The position numbers and the translations under genes were made by a program. 13,426 bases of DNA from JAAYAY01 sp964429355 (GTDB lineage: Bacteria > Planctomycetota > Planctomycetia > Pirellulales > Thermoguttaceae): NCBI GenBank assembly GCA_964429355.1, contig CAYSCH010000269.1, positions 1-13,426 of the forward strand, in the 5' to 3' direction. The notes under the pieces were generated by a model. That model did no database searches. It was not told where the DNA came from and was given only the letters and a program-made list of their open reading frames with translations. Below, in pieces: positions 6,813-13,426 of the stretch; position 1 is the stretch's first letter, and every line of letters begins with the position of its first letter.

Positions 6813-7811
6813 ATGACCAGGCATTACCCCGATCGAGCAAAAGTTCTGGAGATGTCCGAATCGGCAATGGTCGCCTGCGTTCTCGGCGCGGCGGCGGAAC
6901 TGGACTTGTTCACGCTCCTGGCAGACGAACCGGCCACCGCCGAGCAACTCACCGAACGCATCGGCGGCGACCTTCGCTGCGCAGAGGCCCTGCTCGACGC
7001 GGTAGTTTCCCTCAACCTGTTGGACAAGACCGACGGAGTTTACCGCACGCCCGAGCCGCTCGTGCCCTACCTGACGGAAGGCGCCGAGCAGACGGTGCTG
7101 CCCATGATCCGCCACCGGATGAACATTCTTCGCGGATGGACGGAACTGGCGTGGACGGTCAAGACAGGCGTGCCCTTCCCCCGCCACGCAAGCATTCGGG
7201 GGCCCATGGCCGATCGCGAGGCGTTTGTGGCGGCCATGCACACGGCTTCCGGCCCGATCGCCGGCGAGGTGGTTGCCGCCTGGGGACCGCCCCGGTTTCG
7301 CCATCTGCTCGATGTGGGCGGCGCCTCCGGCACCTGGACCCTCGCTCTCCTGCGGACGATGCCCGACGCCCGGGCGACCTTGTTCGACCTGCCCGACGCC
7401 GTCAAACAAGCCCGGGAGCGGATCGGCGCAACCGAATTCAACAATCGGGTGACCATGACGGCCGGAGATTTCTACCAGGACGAACTGCCCCGGGGCGTCG
7501 ATCTGGCATGGGTGAGCGCGATTGTCCACCAGCACTCCCGCGAAGACAATCGGGAGCTGTTCCGCAAGGTCTACCGGGCCCTGGAACCGGCCGGCATGAT
7601 TGCCATCCGCGATGTCGTCATGTCCCAGGATCACACCCTGCCAACCTTCGGCGCCCTGTTTGCAATCAACATGATCGTGAACACCGACAACGGCGGCACT
7701 TTCTCGTTTGAGGAACTCGCCGAAGACCTGCAGGCAGTCGGATTCCGGGATCCTGCGCTGGCCGTGAAGGCCGACGACATGAGCTCGATCGTGACCGCCG
7801 TGAAACCGTAA
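6813..7811 (+). CDS. SAM-dependent O-methyltransferase, COMT-like
   Basis: The 332-residue protein has the two-part build of the COMT/hydroxyneurobilin-type methyltransferase_2 family. An N-terminal winged-helix dimerisation domain covers about 10-95 (LGAAAELDLFTLLADEPATA). A Rossmann SAM-binding domain follows from about 160. Motif I is LLDVGGASG at 166-174, the acidic residue after strand 2 is in LFDLPDAV, and GDFYQDELP is at 218-226. The IVHQHSREDN block at 237-246 has His239 where the catalytic His of COMT enzymes lies. Substrates in this family are hydroxylated small molecules; the actual one is unknown. The ATG at 6813 is chosen over 6714 because it puts the dimerisation domain at the usual distance and the extra residues look non-native. 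The SD is weak. Its stop is four bases from the stop of the convergent glycosidase gene. Confidence 0.88.
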   Translation: MTRHYPDRAKVLEMSESAMVACVLGAAAELDLFTLLADEPATAEQLTERIGGDLRCAEALLDAVVSLNLLDKTDGVYRTPEPLVPYLTEGAEQTVLPMIRHRMNILRGWTELAWTVKTGVPFPRHASIRGPMADREAFVAAMHTASGPIAGEVVAAWGPPRFRHLLDVGGASGTWTLALLRTMPDARATLFDLPDAVKQARERIGATEFNNRVTMTAGDFYQDELPRGVDLAWVSAIVHQHSREDNRELFRKVYRALEPAGMIAIRDVVMSQDHTLPTFGALFAINMIVNTDNGGTFSFEELAEDLQAVGFRDPALAVKADDMSSIVTAVKP

Positions 7812-7815
7812 CGCC

Positions 7816-10680
7816 TTACTCGAGCCGCTCCAAAGCCTCCACCAGCGCCGCCTTCATCGCGTTCGCGTCGTACCCCTCGGGCGTATCACGCTGGTTGAGT
7901 GCCACCGGCCCGGTCGTTGACTCCAGCAGCCGCTCAGCCGCCTGAAGCTCCTGGCTCTCCTTGCCGCTGGCCCGCAGCGACTCGATGCGGTTCCAAAGCG
8001 TTTGCATTAGATAAAAATCATCAGCACCTTCGCGGCAGCGTTCGAAGTGGATTGTCGGATAGATCCGCTCCCGGCCGTAGCAGATCATGGCCGTGTCAGG
8101 CTCGCGGCCGTCGAGATCGAAGAACTGGTAACCGTGGAGCACGTTCAAATGCCACTGCCAACGGGCGAGAACGCCCTTGCGATACTCGCTCCATTGGTAG
8201 AGGCCGAAACTGTAGCGGGTCTGCCCCTGGTTGTAGATGTGGATCTCCTTGCCGAGCTTCTCCGCCTCGGCCATGACCGACGGATCGTGGTTGTTGAGGC
8301 TGCTCACATCGAGAGCCTGGAAGAACCGCTGATACCAGGCGAGCATATCGTCGAGATCCTCGGGGCGGTGGTCGAAGGAAACGCTGTAGCTGCCGCTCGT
8401 GCGAAGGGTCTGGGGAAAGGCCCGGCTCAATTCCGCCAGCAGCTTCATGAACTCCAGCTCCTTCTCCGCCACCTGCCGCACGCGGGTCTCGTCGCACATG
8501 GCGTAATAGATCAGGGGCCAGCCGGCCTGGCGGGCGTGGCTGTCGACGGCCTGCCAGACGCGTCGCAACGCCTCCGGATAGGCCAGGCCGCTCTGCTCCT
8601 CGACTTTTCGGCCCGTATCCCCCTTCCTGTAGCCGTCGTGGAGGCCTTCGATACGGAGCCCCCCGTAACCGTTGACCGCGCGGTCGAAACCGTGCTTCTT
8701 GAGCCGCTCCATGAACCGGTCGGCCTCGCCGAAGTCGATCTCGGGACGGCCCTCGTTCCAGCCCGTCAACCGCAAACTGGGACCGCCGGAGACGGCATTC
8801 ATCCCATGGGCGCGAAGCATCTCGAGCGTCTCGTCAAGGATTCGGTCGCGATCGCCGGCCGGCACCAGGTTGGGCGGCGTGAGCCCGAAGTAGCCCATCA
8901 GAAACTCGGTTTCGCGATCGAGCACGGCGGGAGAAACGGTGAGCTCCAGCGGCACCCGAAGCAGCGGCTTGCCCGTCGCACCGAGAATCTGCAGGGCGCC
9001 CCGGTAGGTACCTGCCGCAGTCTCGCGGGGAACCATCGCGGTAACGATGATCTCGCGGGTGACGCCCTCTCGCAGATCGGCCGAAGACTGCTCTCGCAAA
9101 GTGTGGGGACGGATGTGGTAGGCCACCTTGCCGAAGTCGCGGCTCGTGTTGTACCACACCAGCGCAGTTCTCGCTTCGATCGGGCTGGGGCCCTGGAAGG
9201 GTTCGATCTGGAGCGAGCACTTTCCCAAATCGGCCAATGGCCGAACGGCGAGGCAGAACGGCTCGAACTCGCCTCGGAGTGCCAGACGCGAAATCTGCAG
9301 GGTCGCCGGGGTGGTGGGGGCGGATGCGGCATCTCGGCTGTCGTCGCTGCTGCTCCGGGTCGGTGTGGTGTGCGGGGCCACTTCGTCTTCAATGCCCACG
9401 GGCCAGGCGATCAGACCGGCGGATTGCCAGGCAGGATCGGGCGTAAAGGGTGCCGCTGGCGGGTCGAGACAGAGAGCTTTGCCGCGAAACTCGTCGGCGA
9501 TCTTGCGGATCTGCTCCTGAAGCCACTGGGCGGCCTTCGCATCCCCCTCTCGGTAGACCGCCAGTGCGGCAATCTTGCAGCCCCAGGCCACGTCCGACTG
9601 GAAGGCGAGCTGCAGCCCGTCGCTGGCGGCTTCGACCTCCAGTGTGGCCGGCCTGGCCAACTCGTCGGCCATGTAGGTGTCCCACAGGTCGACGCCGATC
9701 GGTTCGACGTCTTCAAATCGGTAGAGGGCATGAGCCGCACTGTCCGGGCGAGTCTCGCTCCAGACGGTAGCGCCGTTGTGGAGGATCTTTCGCTCGCCGT
9801 GCCTGGCCTGTTCCCCGCCCCAGTAACCACTGTTTTCGAACCAGACAGTCACACGATACTTGCCCGCCGGTACGTCAACGCGAAAGCGGTATCCGCCCGC
9901 CGAACAGAAATCCTGGAGCAAGGAGCCGCCGAAGGTCGTATCCCGTGCCGATCCATCCCAGGGAGTACCTCCCTGCGGGCCCCAGCCGTATCCGCGCTGG
10001 GAGTCATAGAGCGTATCCCACGTGACGGCGGTCCAGCCGAGAGTCTCCGCCTGGTCTTTCGGCCCGAAGTCGAATGCCCACACATTCTCGGTCGCCGCCG
10101 TCTTGACCAGTCGAAGGTGGTCGATCACCACGCGTCCGCTCTTTCCCCGCCCACCGAACCCGAAGTCCAGGCGAATGATCGAGTCGGGATCGATATTGCG
10201 GGGAATGTCGTTGTTGCGGCTGCCGGCCTCGCCGCGGTAGAGGCCACGAATGGGAATCACCCACTCGGTCCGGCCGGGCGGGAAGTCTCGCCCGCTGTTG
10301 TGGCGATTCCAGTAGCTTCCGCCCGAATCCTGCCACGCCTGATCGGCCACCAGGAGGGTGGCGGCAAGGGGATCCGGGTTGGGGTTGAGCACGTCCAACA
10401 CGAGGGCATCGTAGACCGACCAGTCTTTGGCGAGGCGATAGGACGTCAGGTATGCCCCGTGATATTGGGCTTGAGGGTCCAAGGTGATTTCGAGCGAGGA
10501 ATGCCCTTGGAGGGGATCCTGGGAGGTGAGCCGAGGTGTTCCCGAGTTGATCTCCCAGAGCTTCAACTGGGCGGGCTCCTCGAAATCACACAGGACCTGG
10601 GTATCCTGCCCGCAGGCAGCCTCGGCCAGCAGGGCTACGGAGAGCAAAACGAAGGGACGAATTCGAGCCACGATCGCCAT
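7816..10680 (-). CDS. Secreted putative glycosidase with DUF4091-type C-terminus
   Basis: The 954-residue protein starts with a signal peptide (hydrophobic 8-22, cleavage near AEAACG). A carbohydrate-binding-like jelly roll covers about 27-195. A malectin/CBM57-like domain at about 200-378 opens with VWAFDFGPK and includes PAGKYRVTVWF. A Ser/Thr/Pro-rich linker follows (about 430-460), then a beta-sandwich from LRGEFEPFCLAVRPL (468-582). A TIM-barrel-like region lies at about 590-860. The C-terminus (HFERCREGADDFYLMQTL, 878-895) matches the DUF4091 signature found at the end of putative glycosidases. Glu731 in YYAMCDETR is a plausible catalytic acid. The substrate is unknown. The ATG at 10678-10680 has AGGTG seven bases upstream. 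It lies 65 bases downstream of the ROK repressor gene on the same strand, so co-transcription is likely. Confidence 0.82.
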   Translation of the reverse strand: MAIVARIRPFVLLSVALLAEAACGQDTQVLCDFEEPAQLKLWEINSGTPRLTSQDPLQGHSSLEITLDPQAQYHGAYLTSYRLAKDWSVYDALVLDVLNPNPDPLAATLLVADQAWQDSGGSYWNRHNSGRDFPPGRTEWVIPIRGLYRGEAGSRNNDIPRNIDPDSIIRLDFGFGGRGKSGRVVIDHLRLVKTAATENVWAFDFGPKDQAETLGWTAVTWDTLYDSQRGYGWGPQGGTPWDGSARDTTFGGSLLQDFCSAGGYRFRVDVPAGKYRVTVWFENSGYWGGEQARHGERKILHNGATVWSETRPDSAAHALYRFEDVEPIGVDLWDTYMADELARPATLEVEAASDGLQLAFQSDVAWGCKIAALAVYREGDAKAAQWLQEQIRKIADEFRGKALCLDPPAAPFTPDPAWQSAGLIAWPVGIEDEVAPHTTPTRSSSDDSRDAASAPTTPATLQISRLALRGEFEPFCLAVRPLADLGKCSLQIEPFQGPSPIEARTALVWYNTSRDFGKVAYHIRPHTLREQSSADLREGVTREIIVTAMVPRETAAGTYRGALQILGATGKPLLRVPLELTVSPAVLDRETEFLMGYFGLTPPNLVPAGDRDRILDETLEMLRAHGMNAVSGGPSLRLTGWNEGRPEIDFGEADRFMERLKKHGFDRAVNGYGGLRIEGLHDGYRKGDTGRKVEEQSGLAYPEALRRVWQAVDSHARQAGWPLIYYAMCDETRVRQVAEKELEFMKLLAELSRAFPQTLRTSGSYSVSFDHRPEDLDDMLAWYQRFFQALDVSSLNNHDPSVMAEAEKLGKEIHIYNQGQTRYSFGLYQWSEYRKGVLARWQWHLNVLHGYQFFDLDGREPDTAMICYGRERIYPTIHFERCREGADDFYLMQTLWNRIESLRASGKESQELQAAERLLESTTGPVALNQRDTPEGYDANAMKAALVEALERLE

Positions 10681-10745
10681 GGTCGCACCTGAGGGTTGAG
10701 AAAACGGCTTCGATCAAAAGAACCATCTCGGAAACGGTTGCCTTC
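10681..10745 (-). promoter_or_regulatory. ROK-to-glycosidase spacer with a possible repressor half-site
   Basis: The 65-base gap carries TTCGATCAAAA on the + strand at 10709-10719. This matches 10 of 11 bases of the right half (TTCGATAAAAA, 12092-12102) of the palindrome in front of nagB. The left half is not conserved here. No terminator or promoter is recognised. Confidence 0.3.
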
Positions 10746-11888
10746 TCACGTTTGGACGGGCTCTAAAATGGCCTTCGACCAATGGGGGTAATAGATCGTC
10801 GCCAGGGCGAGCCATCCGGCCGCCTCGCCGGGCGAGTTGGCTCCCTGATCCCAATAGTGAAACGCAACTCGTTCCGACAAGGCCCCCATCAGTCGTGAGC
10901 GGACCGCCTGGATGAGCGTTTCCGTGAACGGGCTGAAGCGAGTGAACGTACTCACCAGGACGACTCGGTGAGGCCGGACAAAATTCACGCAGTTTGCCAG
11001 ACCGATCGAAAGCAGCTCGATCATCCGGTTCATCTGCGGTTGTGTTCCGTCAAAACGACTGACATGCTCCAGGAGCGACAGCGGTTCGGCCCCCTCCTGC
11101 AGGAGGAACTCCGTGGAACAGATCCGCTCCATGCAGCCTATGTTCCCACAGTAGCACCGCTCGGTTTTCACCGGCATGGTGGTGTGACCAAGCTCGTTGC
11201 CGCCGACCAGGCACCCCCAGTTCGGCTCGCCTCGAACCAGCAACGCCGATCCGAGCTGACCATCGTCGAGATAGACGAGCACAACGTCTTCGGTCGGTTG
11301 GCGGTGGTGTTCCTGGAGCCATCGGGCGGCCAGGGCGTGCATGTCGTTTTCCACGGCCAGTGGCCGTCCGTTGGCCACGTCGAGGAGGGGACGGAGCGAC
11401 GCGACATTCTCATCGGGCAGGGCTGAGGAGAGCAGGATCTGGCAATGGGCCGTATCGACGAATCCGGTTGTGCTGAGCCCAATAATATAGGTTTGATCGT
11501 TCGTAAGTTTTTCGAGAAGGCCCTTGGCAACAGAAACCGTCTCGGCGGGCGTGGCAACGGGTCGCGAGTGAAGCTGACCGAGCGTTTGGCCGCACAGATT
11601 CAGTCGGCACGCATCGATGCGTCCCGGACGGATGGCGGCTCCGATGACGTGGAGTCGGCTGGTGTCGATCGCCACGGGAACACGGGGGCGTCCCGGCCCA
11701 TTGGCCTCGGCCGGGTGCTCCTGGAGCAACCCTCGGTCGAGCAGTTCCCCCACAAGGGAGCCAACCGTGTTTGGACGCAGCTTGGTGCGTTGGTGCAATT
11801 GCCATCGGCTGAGCGGCCCTTCGTTGCGGAGAACTCGCAGAATCCGACATTGATGAGCGGACAGGACTGGCTGTTTATTACTGAACAT
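10746..11888 (-). CDS. ROK-family transcriptional repressor (NagC/Mlc-like)
   Basis: The 380-residue protein has an N-terminal winged helix-turn-helix (about 10-58: AHQCRILRVLRNEGPLSRWQ, then TVGSLVGELLDRGLL) and a ROK sugar-sensing domain. The ROK zinc motif is complete: His235, Cys245, Cys247 and Cys252, with the same spacing as in E. coli NagC (H-x9-C-x-C-x4-C). NELGH holds the conserved Glu232, and VENDMHALA (179-187) the conserved Asn-Asp. The N-terminal ATP-binding DxGxT loop of ROK kinases is missing (IGAAIRPGR), so a regulator is favoured over a kinase. An upstream ATG at 11957 gives 403 residues. The ATG at 11886-11888 is preferred because it leaves the usual short lead before the HTH, but neither start has a well-placed SD. 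It is divergent from nagB and upstream of the glycosidase gene; an amino sugar or its phosphate is the likely inducer, by inference. Confidence 0.88.
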   Translation of the reverse strand: MFSNKQPVLSAHQCRILRVLRNEGPLSRWQLHQRTKLRPNTVGSLVGELLDRGLLQEHPAEANGPGRPRVPVAIDTSRLHVIGAAIRPGRIDACRLNLCGQTLGQLHSRPVATPAETVSVAKGLLEKLTNDQTYIIGLSTTGFVDTAHCQILLSSALPDENVASLRPLLDVANGRPLAVENDMHALAARWLQEHHRQPTEDVVLVYLDDGQLGSALLVRGEPNWGCLVGGNELGHTTMPVKTERCYCGNIGCMERICSTEFLLQEGAEPLSLLEHVSRFDGTQPQMNRMIELLSIGLANCVNFVRPHRVVLVSTFTRFSPFTETLIQAVRSRLMGALSERVAFHYWDQGANSPGEAAGWLALATIYYPHWSKAILEPVQT

Positions 11889-11894
11889 GATAAA
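11874..11894. promoter_or_regulatory. Weak inverted repeat over the ROK start codon
   Basis: TTTATTA-7nt-TGATAAA is an imperfect dyad with one mismatched pair. It spans the start codon at 11886-11888 and ends in the GATAAAA sequence also seen in the nagB palindrome. It could serve autoregulation but may be chance in an AT-rich patch. Confidence 0.25.
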
Positions 11895-11977
11895 AAAATA
11901 GCGTTTCCGCTCCTCTGCCTGCCGCTGGACGTTGCCCCCCCAGTCGTGGACTGGCATCTTCGAGCCGGATGGCAGGA

Positions 11978-12006
11978 ATTCTAGTAAATCCTTCGTTTGT
12001 CAGCAA
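11978..12006 (-). promoter_or_regulatory. Candidate sigma70-type promoter for the ROK gene
   Basis: On the - strand, TTGCTG (12001-12006) and TAGAAT (11978-11983) are 17 bases apart. The -10 matches five of six consensus positions and the -35 three of six. The start site would fall near 11970, giving a leader of about 80 bases to the preferred ATG, or only about 13 to the upstream one. Confidence 0.4.
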
Positions 12007-12053
12007 TTACCTGGGAGAATCGCCACCTCCTGGTGCGTGTGCGTTCGGGCCTA

Positions 12054-12083
12054 TTGTCAACCGGGGGGAAGCTGCGATATTTT
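12054..12083 (+). promoter_or_regulatory. Candidate sigma70-type promoter for nagB
   Basis: TTGTCA (12054-12059) and TATTTT (12078-12083) are separated by 18 bases, with five and four matches to the -35 and -10 consensus. The predicted start site, near 12090, falls in the middle of the adjoining palindrome. The leader to nagB would be about 95 bases. Confidence 0.45.
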
Positions 12084-12103
12084 GTATCGAATTCGATAAA
12101 AAA
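12080..12103. promoter_or_regulatory. 24-bp near-perfect palindrome, likely ROK operator
   Basis: The core TATCGAATTCGATA (12085-12098) is a perfect 14-bp palindrome. It extends by TTTT on the left and AAAA on the right, with one mismatched pair (12084/12099). AT-rich inverted arms around a central dyad are the general form of NagC/Mlc operators. The site overlaps the predicted nagB -10 and start point, where bound repressor would block transcription. It lies in the divergent region between the ROK gene and nagB. Binding by this ROK protein is inferred from position. Confidence 0.6.
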
Positions 12104-12185
12104 CCAAGGTGTGGCCGCGGTTCTCGCATCCGCGGGGAGCAGCAACCGGCTGCACGAATTCACTTGTGCCAGATGGGAGCCATCG

Positions 12186-12968
12186 ATGGAAGTCAAGATT
12201 TCGTCAACCTATGAACAACTCTCTCGCCAAGCCGCTGAGTTCGTGGCGGAACTGCTCAACGCCAAGCCGAATGCGGTGCTTGGATTGGCCACCGGCTCGA
12301 GCCCGCTTGGGCTGTACCGGGAACTCGTGCGGATGCACCGGGAGGAAGGGCTCGACTTTTCGCAAGTCACAACCTTCAATCTCGATGAATACGTCGGTCT
12401 GCCGGCGGAGCACAGCCAATCGTATCACTACTTCATGTACGAGAACCTGTTCAAGCACATCAATGTGCCGAAGGCGCGGATCCACATCCCTTCCGGGACG
12501 ACGAAGAACTATCGCGCCTTCTGCCAGTGGTACGAAGATCGGATCAAGGAGTGCGGCGGAATCGACATGCAGGTTCTGGGGATCGGATCGGACGGTCACA
12601 TTGCGTTCAACGAACCGACAAGCTCGTTGGCTTCGCGAACTCGTTTGAAGACGCTTGCCCGGCAGACGATCGAAGACAACGCACGATTTTTCGACAGCAC
12701 GGAAGAAGTGCCCATCTACGCGATCACGATGGGGGTCGGCACGATTCTCGAGGCCCGGCATCTGCTTCTGGTGGCCAACGGCGAGAGCAAGGCGGACGCG
12801 GTGGCGAAGATGATCGAGGGGCCGGTAACGAGCATGGTTACCGCAAGCGCTCTGCAACTTCATCCGCATGCCAAGGTGTTCATCGACAGTGCGGCCGCAT
12901 CGAAACTCACGATGCGAGAGTACTATGAGTGGATTCATGCGAAGAAGCCCGGGGCGCCGCGATTTTAG
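12186..12968 (+). CDS. nagB: Glucosamine-6-phosphate deaminase
   Basis: NagB converts glucosamine-6-phosphate to fructose-6-phosphate and ammonia, the step that feeds amino sugars into glycolysis. The 260-residue protein is close to the 266 of E. coli. The phosphate/sugar loop LGLATGSSPLGLYREL is at 32-47, TFNLDEYVGL at 63-72 and GIGSDGHIAFNEPTSSL at 132-148. Asp67, Asp136, His138 and Glu143 match the E. coli active-site residues Asp72, Asp141, His143 and Glu148. Ser146, Arg153 and Lys155 correspond to E. coli allosteric-site residues, though allostery cannot be judged from this. The ATG at 12186 has GGGAG six bases upstream; the open frame runs further up to 11997, but that would translate through the promoter and palindrome. 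It is likely co-transcribed with pta and repressed by the divergent ROK protein. Confidence 0.96.
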   Translation: MEVKISSTYEQLSRQAAEFVAELLNAKPNAVLGLATGSSPLGLYRELVRMHREEGLDFSQVTTFNLDEYVGLPAEHSQSYHYFMYENLFKHINVPKARIHIPSGTTKNYRAFCQWYEDRIKECGGIDMQVLGIGSDGHIAFNEPTSSLASRTRLKTLARQTIEDNARFFDSTEEVPIYAITMGVGTILEARHLLLVANGESKADAVAKMIEGPVTSMVTASALQLHPHAKVFIDSAAASKLTMREYYEWIHAKKPGAPRF

Positions 12969-13003
12969 ACGGCCGGGATTTGACCCAGCGCTAGCGGCTG
13001 CCG

Positions 13004-13040
13004 AGGGTTGGGCCGGATGGTTCCTCAACCTTGCGAGGAA
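13004..13040 (+). promoter_or_regulatory. Possible RNA hairpin covering the pta ribosome binding site
   Basis: TTCCTC (13021-13026) and GAGGAA (13035-13040) can form a perfect six-pair stem with an eight-base loop. The right arm is most of the pta SD (GAGGAAGG). A second stem, AGGGTTG (13004-13010) with CAACCTT (13026-13032), would use the loop bases of the first, so the two stems compete. Both lie in the 81-base nagB-pta spacer. Confidence 0.35.
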
Positions 13041-13049
13041 GGCGAAGCG

Positions 13050-13426
13050 ATGAGCGTTCTATCGAGATTCACGGAGTTGGCCAAGCAGCGGTCGTTGACG
13101 GTGGTCTTGCCCGAGGGAGACGATGAGCGTGTGATTGCCGCGGCGCGGCGGATGCAGGATGAAGGGATTGCTCGTTCGGTCCTGCTCGGCGACCCGACAG
13201 AAATCCAGGCCGCAGCGAGCGGAGCGGGGATTGGGCTGGACGGCCTGGAGATTGTGACGCCGGCGGCGAGCGACAAGCTTGACGAGTACACCGAGGCCTA
13301 TGCGAAGGGTCGCGACCTGAATCCGAAGGTCGCCCGTCGGATGGTCAAGCGGCCGCTCTACTACGGGGGGATGATGGTTGCCGAGGGGGATGCCGACACG
13401 ATGGTGGCGGGCGTGGCGACGCCGAC
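13050..13426 (+). CDS. pta: Phosphate acetyltransferase, N-terminal part (runs off window)
   Basis: Phosphate acetyltransferase interconverts acetyl-CoA and acetyl phosphate. The first 125 residues are present. They show the family N-terminus (LTVVLPEGDDERVIAAARRM, about 16-35) followed by SVLLGDP at about 43-49. YYGGMMVAEGDADTMVAGVA (104-123) is the well-conserved glycine/aspartate block near the CoA/phosphate site. The ATG at 13050 follows a strong SD, GAGGAAGG, by seven bases. It lies 81 bases after nagB on the same strand, so an operon is likely. Acetate freed when N-acetylglucosamine-6-phosphate is deacetylated would be a natural substrate source via acetate kinase; neither NagA nor AckA is in the window. 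The C-terminal catalytic half cannot be checked, and a related phosphotransbutyrylase is a less likely alternative. Confidence 0.92.
   Translation, partial: MSVLSRFTELAKQRSLTVVLPEGDDERVIAAARRMQDEGIARSVLLGDPTEIQAAASGAGIGLDGLEIVTPAASDKLDEYTEAYAKGRDLNPKVARRMVKRPLYYGGMMVAEGDADTMVAGVATP

Noticed and set aside
5419..6816. 465-codon open frame on the + strand opposite the transglutaminase-fold gene
   Set aside because: The - strand has a signal peptide, an SD and family motifs; the + frame has none.
8047..10692. 881-codon open frame on the + strand opposite the glycosidase gene
   Set aside because: The - strand has a signal peptide, recognisable domains and an SD. The + frame has no recognisable domain and is a by-product of high GC at third positions.
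12021..12035. AGGAGGT on the - strand as a ribosome binding site for a small ORF
   Set aside because: No start codon follows at a usable distance and no conserved reading frame is visible.
12055..12060. Perfect TTGACA on the - strand as a -35 for the ROK gene
   Set aside because: No -10-like sequence lies 16-18 bases downstream on that strand; it is the reverse reading of the TTGTCA used for nagB.
11997..12185. 63-codon N-terminal extension of NagB
   Set aside because: It would translate the promoter and palindrome. NagB homologues begin near 12186, where there is a good SD.

Overview
This is a GC-rich bacterial stretch. Gene content (secreted LamG/beta-helix and DUF4091-type proteins, a divergent secreted transglutaminase-like protein, many long antisense shadow ORFs, heptamer-repeat intergenic tracts) fits a planctomycete or a relative in the PVC group. 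That assignment is inferred from protein style, not from a marker gene. A run of 10 Ns at 560-569 shows that the sequence is a scaffold.

Layout. 1-135 is a degenerate 7-bp-period repeat tract. 136-1772 (+) is a phage-type terminase large subunit gene, broken by the assembly gap and changing frame across it. 1781-1847 is a second 7-bp tract, C/T-rich on the + strand and G-rich on the - strand. 1927-5403 (+) encodes a 1158-residue secreted multidomain protein with two LamG-like repeats, a right-handed beta-helix and a PKD-like domain. 5620-6582 (-) encodes a secreted transglutaminase-fold protein whose catalytic Cys and Asp positions appear replaced. 6813-7811 (+) is a COMT-like SAM-dependent methyltransferase. 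7816-10680 (-) encodes a 954-residue secreted putative glycosidase of the DUF4091 type. 10746-11888 (-) is a ROK-family (NagC/Mlc-like) transcriptional repressor lying directly upstream of the glycosidase on the same strand. 12186-12968 (+) is nagB, glucosamine-6-phosphate deaminase, and 13050 to the window end (+) is the start of pta, phosphate acetyltransferase.

How the parts fit. The right half looks like a small amino-sugar or glycan-use locus. A ROK repressor and a secreted glycosidase face a nagB-pta pair across a 297-bp divergent control region. Deacetylation of N-acetylglucosamine-6-phosphate would yield acetate and glucosamine-6-phosphate; NagB takes the latter to fructose-6-phosphate, and Pta (with an acetate kinase not seen here) links acetate to acetyl-CoA. 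The control region holds a 24-bp near-perfect palindrome laid over the predicted nagB -10/start site. A matching half-site lies in the 65-bp gap between the ROK gene and the glycosidase gene, so a single ROK regulon is the most coherent regulatory hypothesis in the window.

I see no defence system, CRISPR array, tRNA, rRNA or insertion sequence. The most unusual items are the ROK operator layout, the transglutaminase-fold family with a Cys-to-His change, the lone terminase gene bracketed by heptamer tracts, and a hairpin that would cover the pta ribosome binding site.
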